This document shows positions 5,590 to 5,613 of a stretch of DNA of 5,613 bases, in pieces; position 1 is the stretch's first letter; each line of letters opens with the position of its first letter. The position numbers and the translations under genes are program-made. The notes beneath the pieces are model-generated. The model was given only the letters and a program-made list of their open reading frames with translations, made no database searches and had not been told where the DNA came from. The stretch is from Kocuria sp. (GTDB lineage Bacteria > Actinomycetota > Actinomycetes > Actinomycetales > Micrococcaceae): NCBI GenBank assembly GCA_030453435.1, contig JAKDKI010000163.1:1-5613 (forward strand), read 5' to 3'.

Positions 5590-5613
5590 TGAAGCAACGT
5601 CCGTACTAGTTGA

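Overview
This is a GC-rich chromosomal window, most likely from an actinobacterium of the order Micrococcales (Micrococcaceae-like). The assignment rests on gene order (a LysM protein beside a divergent SOS promoter, then hisC-hisB-hisH-priA-SseB, then an opposing DUF1844 gene), on a PriA-type isomerase, on GTG starts and on apparent leaderless starts. The genus cannot be fixed from the sequence alone.

Layout: six genes run right to left on the minus strand after a regulatory region at the right edge: a small membrane-anchored LysM protein (5050-5409), hisC (3909-5012), hisB (3175-3792), hisH (2453-3178), a 53-residue two-helix membrane protein (2295-2456), priA (1467-2216), and an SseB-family protein (614-1474). 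That makes seven minus-strand genes in all. At the left a DUF1844 gene (192-617) runs the other way and collides with SseB, the two stop codons overlapping by 4 nt. Bases 1-191 hold a probable divergent promoter region; by gene-order knowledge the minus-strand gene off the left edge is probably infC. Bases 5410-5613 hold two LexA-type SOS boxes; the divergent gene off the right edge is probably lexA.

Function: HisB, HisC, HisH and PriA are four steps of histidine synthesis. PriA probably also serves tryptophan synthesis. HisF, the partner of HisH, is not in the window. Tight coupling is visible: hisB/hisH overlap by GTGA, hisH/small membrane gene by ATGA, and priA/sseB by 8 nt. The LysM protein looks like an SOS-controlled envelope or cell-division protein of the ChiZ/YneA type.

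Most notable non-coding structures: a nested 52-nt inverted repeat (653-704) followed by a T-rich stretch, buried inside the sseB coding sequence and placed to end the opposing DUF1844 transcript; a reciprocal hairpin (583-601) inside the DUF1844 gene just beyond the sseB stop; and two start codons (DUF1844 ATG, hisC GTG) each lying exactly 6 nt after a TANNNT hexamer, suggesting leaderless mRNAs. I see no mobile element, CRISPR array, tRNA or rRNA, and no wholly new multi-gene system.
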